Shown here: in pieces, positions 6,290-10,808 of the stretch
Layout of the letters: each line of letters starts with the position of its first letter
Position numbering within the stretch: the stretch's first letter is position 1
Source of the DNA: an uncultured Polaribacter sp.
GTDB taxonomy: Bacteria > Bacteroidota > Bacteroidia > Flavobacteriales > Flavobacteriaceae
Direction of reading: 5' to 3'
Length of the DNA: 10,808 nt
NCBI GenBank assembly: GCA_937936695.1
Contig: CALHCK010000146.1
Location: 1 to 10,808 of the forward strand
Translations under genes and position numbers: made by a program
The notes under the pieces: model-generated
The model's database searches: none
The model's input: the letters and a program-made list of their open reading frames with translations, nothing else
Told to the model about the DNA's origin: nothing

Positions 6290-7810
6290 TTATATTATAT
6301 TTAGCATTTTTTCGGTAGCTTTTATTGCAGATACTGTTTGATCTGAATCTAAACCACGCGTAATAAATTCATTGTCTTCTCTTTTCCAAGTAATAATGGT
6401 TTCACACAAAGCATCAGAATGACTACCTGGAGGAATTCTTACTCCATAATCTATTAAATCTGGTAACTCTTTTTTACTATGTGTTTTGTATAATTTTCTT
6501 AATGCATTCATAAACGCATCAAACTGACCATCTCCTTGCGAATGTGCTTCATACATAACACCTTCTACTCTTAATTTTAAAGTAGTAGATGGTTTCATTC
6601 CTTTAGCATGTCCTAAAACATAATTTTCTACAATAACACGTTTTTCTATAGTGTCACTGTCTAAAACATCAGAAATAATATACGGTAAATCTTCTTGAGA
6701 TACTACCTCTTTTTTATCTCCTAATTCTATGATTCGTTGTGTAACTTTCTTTAAATCTTCATCATTTAAACTTAATCCTAAATCTTGTAAATTTTTTTGG
6801 ATGTTTGCTTTTCCTGATGTTTTACCAAGCGCATATTTACGTTTTCTACCAAAACGTTCTGGCATTAAATCATTAAAATAAAGATTGTTTTTATTATCTC
6901 CATCTGCATGTATACCCGCTGTTTGTGTAAATACATTAGCACCTACAACTGGTTTATTTACAGGAATTCTAAAACCAGAAAATGTTTCTACAAGTTTACT
7001 AACTTTGTTTAAAGCAGTTTCATTTACAGCAACGGTAACGTCTTTTAAAAAGTCGTTTATTACAGCAATAACACTTGCCATTGGTGCATTTCCTGCACGC
7101 TCTCCCATTCCGTTAATAGTTAAATGTAGCCCGTTTGCTCCTGCTTTTACCGCTTCCATAACATTAGCAACTCCCAAATCATAATCATTATGACCATGGA
7201 AATCTATATGCATTTTAGGATATTTTTGACGAACTTCTGTAATAAATGCAAAAGTTTCATCATGTGTTAAAATACCTAAAGTGTCTGGTAATAAAATACG
7301 TTCTATTTTTTGAGTTGATAAAAAATCTAAATACTCAAAAACGTATTCTTTAGAATTTCGCATACCATTAGACCAATCTTCTAAATATACATTGGTTTTA
7401 ATGTTATGCTTTGCAGCCAATTCTATATTGGCTTTAATATCTTTAAAATGTTGTGCTGGAGTTTTTTTAAGTTGATGTGTTAAGTGATTTAAAGAACCTT
7501 TAGTTAATAAATTTTGAACTTTAGCACCAGCTGTAAGCATCCAATCTATAGATTTCCCTCCATCAACAAAAGTTAACACCTCTATGTTTTCTAAAAAATT
7601 ATTTTCTGTAGCCCAAGCTGTAATCTGTTTAACAGCTTTTAATTCTCCATCAGAAACTCTTGCAGAAGCTATTTCTAAACGATCTACATTTAGCTCTAGT
7701 AATAATAATTTTGCAATAGTTAATTTTTCAGAAACTGAAAACGACACTCCTGATGTTTGTTCTCCATCACGTAGTGTCGTATCCATTATTTCTATCTTTC
7801 TACTTGCCAT
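6290..7810 (-). CDS. cimA: DRE-TIM acyltransferase: probable (R)-citramalate synthase, alternatively 2-isopropylmalate synthase
   Basis: The protein has 506 residues from the ATG at 7810; the open frame reaches a TTG at 7816 that is a poor start. It condenses acetyl-CoA with a 2-oxoacid. The TIM-barrel half holds TLRDGEQ (Arg14-Asp15), Glu144, Thr177 in LLPDTLG and the metal ligands His205 and His207 in FHGHND. NGMGERAGN and the linker and subdomain follow. The last 110 or so residues are a LeuA-type allosteric domain ending in DQTVSAIKATEKMLN. It is strikingly close to Leptospira citramalate synthase as I recall that protein. The three residues described there as shaping the pyruvate pocket (Leu81, Leu104, Tyr144) are all kept here, at 79, 102 and 142; isopropylmalate synthases have polar residues there. 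It lies between leuD (21-base gap) and leuB. DRE-TIM synthase is certain; the substrate is inferred. Confidence 0.72.
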   Translation of the reverse strand: MASRKIEIMDTTLRDGEQTSGVSFSVSEKLTIAKLLLLELNVDRLEIASARVSDGELKAVKQITAWATENNFLENIEVLTFVDGGKSIDWMLTAGAKVQNLLTKGSLNHLTHQLKKTPAQHFKDIKANIELAAKHNIKTNVYLEDWSNGMRNSKEYVFEYLDFLSTQKIERILLPDTLGILTHDETFAFITEVRQKYPKMHIDFHGHNDYDLGVANVMEAVKAGANGLHLTINGMGERAGNAPMASVIAVINDFLKDVTVAVNETALNKVSKLVETFSGFRIPVNKPVVGANVFTQTAGIHADGDNKNNLYFNDLMPERFGRKRKYALGKTSGKANIQKNLQDLGLSLNDEDLKKVTQRIIELGDKKEVVSQEDLPYIISDVLDSDTIEKRVIVENYVLGHAKGMKPSTTLKLRVEGVMYEAHSQGDGQFDAFMNALRKLYKTHSKKELPDLIDYGVRIPPGSHSDALCETIITWKREDNEFITRGLDSDQTVSAIKATEKMLNII

Positions 7811-7831
7811 ATGCAACTTTAAAAAGTATTT

Positions 7832-8431
7832 TTAAAATGGTCTTGTTTCAGCAAAAGCAGAAATTTCGTTTTCGATGTTTTTTAAATAATCAATATCATC
7901 AAAACCATTTAACATATTATCTTTTTTATAAGAATTAATATCAAAAGATTCAGACTCTCCTGTAGCAACTAAAGTTACTGTTTGATTAGGTAAATCTACT
8001 TTAATTTCAGCTTTTGGGTCTGCCATAATAGCAGCAAACAAAGTATCTGCAAATTCTGCAGAAACCTGTACTGGTAAAACACCTACATTTAAACAGTTAT
8101 TTTTAAAGATATCTGCAAAAGCTGATGATATTACACATCTTAATCCAAAATCGTATACAGACCATGCTGCATGCTCTCTAGAAGAACCAGAACCAAAGTT
8201 TCTACCTCCAACTAAAATTTTAGATCCTGCATAAATTTCTTTATTTAAAGGAAAATCTGCTTTTGGTGTTCCGTCAGAATTATATCTCCAATCACGGAAA
8301 AAGTTAATGTCAAAATCTTTACGCTCTGTTGCTTTTAAAAAACGAGCAGGAATGATTTGATCTGTATCTACATTTTCTGTAGGTAATGGATATGCTGTAC
8401 TTGTTAGTACGTCAAATTTATCGTAAGCCAT
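7832..8431 (-). CDS. leuD: 3-isopropylmalate dehydratase small subunit
   Basis: LeuD is the swivelling small subunit that pairs with LeuC to isomerise 2-isopropylmalate to 3-isopropylmalate. It should also handle citramalate to 3-methylmalate if the neighbouring synthase is CimA. At 199 residues it is the standard bacterial length. It shows NVDTDQIIPARFL (20-32) and the substrate-loop motif GGRNFGSGSSREHA (75-88), both diagnostic. The ATG start at 8431 lies 10 bases after the leuC stop, and the stop is 21 bases before the ATG of the synthase, so the genes are clearly co-transcribed. Confidence 0.96.
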   Translation of the reverse strand: MAYDKFDVLTSTAYPLPTENVDTDQIIPARFLKATERKDFDINFFRDWRYNSDGTPKADFPLNKEIYAGSKILVGGRNFGSGSSREHAAWSVYDFGLRCVISSAFADIFKNNCLNVGVLPVQVSAEFADTLFAAIMADPKAEIKVDLPNQTVTLVATGESESFDINSYKKDNMLNGFDDIDYLKNIENEISAFAETRPF

Positions 8432-8441
8432 TTTGTTTTTT

Positions 8442-9842
8442 TTATGCTGTTAATAAAGTTCTTGGATCTGTAACTACACCGTTAACAGCTGAAGCAGCTG
8501 CTACTAATGGGCTTGCTAATAAAGTTCTAGAACCTGGACCCTGTCTTCCTTCAAAGTTTCTGTTAGATGTAGATACTGATAATTTTCCTGCAGGAATTTT
8601 ATCATCATTCATAGCTAAACAAGCAGAACATCCTGGTTCTCTTAACACAAAACCTGCTTCATCTATAATTTTATCTAATCCTTCTGCTTTAATTTGATCT
8701 ACTACTTTATGAGAACCTGGTACTAACCAAGCAGTAACATTGTCTGCTTTTTTACGACCTTTAACAATAGAACAAAAAGCTCTAAAATCTTCAATACGTC
8801 CATTAGTACAAGAACCTAAAAATACAAAATCTATTTCTTTACCAATCATAGAATCTCCTTCATTGAAATTCATATAACCTAGAGATTTCTTGTAAGTTTC
8901 TACACCACCTTCTACATTTTCTGCATTAGGAATATCTTGTGTTACACCAATACCCATACCCGGATTTGTACCGTAAGTAATCATTGGCTCAATATCTGCT
9001 GCATTGTAATTAAACTCTACATCAAACTCTGCTCCTTCATCAGTACTTAAAGTTTTCCAGTATTCCATAGCCTTATCCCAATCTGCTCCTTTAGGAGTTT
9101 GAGAACGACCTTTAATATATTCAAATGTTTTAGCATCTGGAGCAATCATACCACCACGTGCACCCATTTCTATAGAAAGGTTACAAACAGTCATACGACC
9201 TTCCATAGTCATATCTTCAAAAACATCACCTGCATACTCAACAAAAAATCCTGTTGCACCTGATGTTGTTTGTTTAGCAATAATGTATAAAGCTACATCT
9301 TTTGGTGTTACACCAAGACCTAATTTACCATTTACGTTAATACGCATTTTTTTAGGTTTTGGTTGCATAATGCATTGTGTAGATAATACCATTTCTACTT
9401 CAGAAGTACCAATACCAAAAGCAATAGCACCAAAGGCTCCGTGAGTAGATGTATGAGAATCTCCACAAACAATAGTAGCACCAGGTAAAGTAATTCCATT
9501 TTCTGGACCCACAACGTGTACAATACCGTTATTTAAATCTCCTAATCCCCAGTGAGAAATACCATGCTTTGCAGCATTTTCTTCTAACGCTTTTAATTGG
9601 TTAGCAGATAACGGATCTTCTACCGGTAAATGTTGGTTTATTGTTGGTGTATTATGATCTGCTGTAGCAAACGTACGTTCTGGATATACAACACTGTTTC
9701 CTCTGCTTTCTAATCCTAAAAAAGCTACAGGACTTGTAACTTCATGGATAAAATGACGATCTATAAAAAACACATCTGGTCCGTCTTTAACCTGACGAAC
9801 AACGTGTGAATCCCATACTTTGTCAAATAATGTTTTTGCCAT
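8442..9842 (-). CDS. leuC: 3-isopropylmalate dehydratase large subunit
   Basis: LeuC is the [4Fe-4S] aconitase-family catalytic subunit of isopropylmalate isomerase and works with LeuD in the cytoplasm. It has 466 residues, the same as E. coli LeuC. The cluster ligands are Cys345 in FLGSCTNGR and Cys405 and Cys408 in EPGCSAC. Other signatures are DRHFIHEVTSP near residue 30, VCGDSHTSTHGAFG near 130 and GRQGPGSRT near the C terminus. The ATG at 9842 gives the normal family start (MAKTLFDKVW). It is the first gene of the - strand operon leuC-leuD-synthase-leuB, and no leuA-like or ilv gene is visible upstream. Transcription probably starts in the AT-rich gap to its right. Confidence 0.97.
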   Translation of the reverse strand: MAKTLFDKVWDSHVVRQVKDGPDVFFIDRHFIHEVTSPVAFLGLESRGNSVVYPERTFATADHNTPTINQHLPVEDPLSANQLKALEENAAKHGISHWGLGDLNNGIVHVVGPENGITLPGATIVCGDSHTSTHGAFGAIAFGIGTSEVEMVLSTQCIMQPKPKKMRINVNGKLGLGVTPKDVALYIIAKQTTSGATGFFVEYAGDVFEDMTMEGRMTVCNLSIEMGARGGMIAPDAKTFEYIKGRSQTPKGADWDKAMEYWKTLSTDEGAEFDVEFNYNAADIEPMITYGTNPGMGIGVTQDIPNAENVEGGVETYKKSLGYMNFNEGDSMIGKEIDFVFLGSCTNGRIEDFRAFCSIVKGRKKADNVTAWLVPGSHKVVDQIKAEGLDKIIDEAGFVLREPGCSACLAMNDDKIPAGKLSVSTSNRNFEGRQGPGSRTLLASPLVAAASAVNGVVTDPRTLLTA

Positions 9843-9879
9843 TTTTTGTAACTTTTACGATTTATTAATAATCAACTAT

Positions 9880-9887
9880 CAAAAATA
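9880..9887 (-). promoter_or_regulatory. leuC: Candidate -7 promoter element for leuC (TATTTTTG)
   Basis: On the - strand this reads TATTTTTG, an exact match to the Bacteroidota -7 consensus TAnnTTTG, 37 bases before the leuC ATG. That would give a leader of about 30 bases. No TTG lies 17-23 bases upstream, so the -33 half is not supported. It is a short motif in an AT-rich region. Confidence 0.3.
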
Positions 9888-9906
9888 AGAAAAATCTTGT
9901 ACTTTA

Positions 9907-9940
9907 TAAATGTATCTACTTTTTATGTTATGATACCCAA
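9907..9940 (-). promoter_or_regulatory. leuC: Alternative candidate promoter for leuC (TTG-N23-TACATTTA)
   Basis: On the - strand a TTG (9938-9940) is followed after 23 bases by TACATTTA (9907-9914). The latter differs from TAnnTTTG only at the last base. The spacing is at the long end of the range known for flavobacteria. It competes with the element at 9880-9887 and neither is decisive. Confidence 0.22.
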
Positions 9941-10142
9941 CTAACAATAACATTCTTAAATCATTAAAAAACAATGGTTTAAATTATTTTTAAATACGAT
10001 GTCTATTTTAATAGTTTTCGTTTTATTACATCAATTTTTACTAACAAAAATTATTATAATAATATAATCAAAACAAAAAAAACTCAACTTTATATAAAAA
10101 AAACAATATATTTACTCTTTATTATATTTTATACGTTACCAA

Positions 10143-10796
10143 ATGAGAAAAAAAAAGAAAGTAAAAAAGAAAAGCATACGAAAAGAAAGAGAAAAAGAAT
10201 GGCTTATGCTACTTAAAACTGCCCTTAAAAGAAAGAGGGTTCATATAAAATTGAATCATGGTTTTAAATACAAAGAAAAAAATTTAGGTTCTTTTTTAAT
10301 AGATGCAAAAAAAAGAAATAAAAAAGAATTACTATTCCAGATAGAGAGTTTAGGTTTTAGCTATAAAGATCATAGTAGAGATCCGGAGGATTATTTAGAG
10401 CGTTTTATTTTAAAACTAGAAAACGATAAAGATCCTAAGAAGCAAAAATATATTACCGCTTTTAACATATATATTTTACCAAAGAAAGATATTTTAAAAG
10501 AAGAAACAAAAGAAAGATTAAACAAGGTTTGGAAAAATCAGTTTAGAGATGTTAGAAAATGGACAAAACCTGAAACAACAGATGATAGGATTATTAATTG
10601 GAAAAACTTTAGATACAATAAAGAAATAAATCCTGATGGAAAATGGCTGACCACTAAAAAAGTAATGGGTAAACTTTACGGATGGGTATACAGTAGAAAA
10701 ACCAATAAATATCCTATGGACGAACTTATAAAATATTTTAACCAAACAGAATTAGAAGAGCTTAAACAAGAAGGTTTTTTAATAAATAAAGATTAA
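10143..10796 (+). CDS. Very basic protein of unknown function with helicase-associated-domain-like segments
   Basis: I do not recognise a named family for this 217-residue protein. The first 20 residues are almost all Lys, Arg and Glu, and the whole protein is strongly basic, which suggests nucleic-acid binding. Residues 36-73 (LNHGFKYKEKNLGSFLIDAK through ESLGFSY) and 168-213 (KVMGKLYGWVYSRKTNK through LKQEGFLI) share a plan. Each has a Gly/Leu turn, an aromatic-containing helix with basic residues, an acidic amphipathic helix, and a closing Gly-Phe. That plan resembles the small repeats of helicase-associated (HA) domains, which normally sit at the C termini of helicases; no helicase motif is present here. 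The middle part is helical and charged. It has no signal peptide or membrane segment. It is transcribed away from leuC and is probably unrelated to it. The coding call is good, the HA resemblance tentative. Confidence 0.7.
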   Translation: MRKKKKVKKKSIRKEREKEWLMLLKTALKRKRVHIKLNHGFKYKEKNLGSFLIDAKKRNKKELLFQIESLGFSYKDHSRDPEDYLERFILKLENDKDPKKQKYITAFNIYILPKKDILKEETKERLNKVWKNQFRDVRKWTKPETTDDRIINWKNFRYNKEINPDGKWLTTKKVMGKLYGWVYSRKTNKYPMDELIKYFNQTELEELKQEGFLINKD

Positions 10797-10808
10797 AGTG
10801 AATTTCAA

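Larger units (their letters stand above)
9879..9953 (-). promoter_or_regulatory. Possible leader peptide frame with three consecutive leucine codons upstream of leuC
   Basis: A 24-codon frame starts with ATG TTA TTG TTA GTT (Met-Leu-Leu-Leu-Val) and ends at a TGA 36 bases before the leuC ATG. Leucine codons at the front of a small frame before a leu operon suggest ribosome-mediated attenuation. However, I see no terminator/antiterminator pair after it, only a weak 5-base stem (9933-9937 with 9913-9917). Both candidate promoters overlap the frame or lie downstream of the Leu codons. Treat it as a weak candidate. Confidence 0.18.
9843..10142. other. 300-base AT-rich divergent intergenic region
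   Basis: This gap separates leuC (leftward) from the basic orphan gene (rightward) and must hold both start regions. On the leuC side it contains one exact TAnnTTTG match, one near match with a spaced TTG, and a short frame starting Met-Leu-Leu-Leu-Val. On the orphan side I found no TAnnTTTG match, only A/T tracts directly before the ATG. No convincing terminator, riboswitch or T-box-like structure was seen. Confidence 0.7.

Noticed and set aside
6885..7184. 99-codon + strand open frame inside the synthase gene
   Set aside because: It is antisense to a conserved part of the DRE-TIM enzyme and has no protein motif, so it is a shadow frame.
7808..7816. TTG start of the synthase two codons before the ATG
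   Set aside because: An ATG in the same frame at 7810 gives the expected start, and nothing favours TTG.
8386..8697. 103-codon + strand open frame opposite leuD and leuC
   Set aside because: It lies antisense to two well-conserved genes and its sequence resembles no protein I know. It is a by-product of leuC/leuD codon use.
9842..9953. Classical attenuator (terminator/antiterminator) in the leuC leader
   Set aside because: Only a weak 5-base stem is present and no GC-containing hairpin followed by a T-tract is seen, so I list the Leu-rich frame alone as a weak candidate.
10020..10142. Promoter for the basic orphan gene in the A/T tracts before 10143
   Set aside because: TATA-like strings are abundant here by composition alone, and no TAnnTTTG element occurs on the + strand of this stretch.

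Overview
The window is AT-rich throughout. It has the marks of a Bacteroidota genome, most likely a flavobacterium (Flavobacteriaceae): A-rich start regions without clear Shine-Dalgarno sites, a DUF6438-type lipoprotein, a Bacteroidota-style leuC-leuD-synthase-leuB cluster, and candidate TAnnTTTG promoter elements. Genus cannot be settled from the sequence alone. I saw no tRNA, rRNA, CRISPR array, insertion sequence or phage gene.

Left part (1-4547, + strand). The window opens inside a geranylgeranyl-reductase-family FAD oxidoreductase. Its reading frame is broken by one missing A in an A-run at 195-201. A tight co-directional group follows: mtaB (tRNA t6A37 methylthiotransferase, start best placed at 849), a DUF6438-type lipoprotein, a small alpha/beta hydrolase and an MltD-like lytic transglycosylase. 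Gaps between these genes are 16, 6 and 25 bases, and a strong intrinsic terminator at 4514-4547 closes the group.

Middle (4582-5150). A lone, divergent histidine-phosphatase-superfamily protein has RHF in place of RHG. It is followed by a bidirectional terminator shared with the converging leu operon.

Right part (5175-9842, - strand). The operon reads leuC, leuD, a DRE-TIM synthase, leuB. LeuC and LeuD form isopropylmalate isomerase and LeuB is the dehydrogenase. The synthase is usually labelled 2-isopropylmalate synthase, but it carries the pyruvate-pocket residues described for Leptospira citramalate synthase. The operon may therefore make 2-oxobutyrate from pyruvate and acetyl-CoA for isoleucine, with LeuCD and LeuB serving both pathways.

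Right edge. A 300-base AT-rich intergenic region holds candidate leuC promoter elements and a short frame beginning Met-Leu-Leu-Leu-Val. Beyond it, on the + strand, is a very basic 217-residue protein of unknown function whose two ends resemble the small repeats found in helicase-associated (HA) domains.

Most of the window is ordinary housekeeping and biosynthesis. The items most worth checking are the frameshift, the citramalate-synthase reading, the basic orphan protein and the leuC leader.
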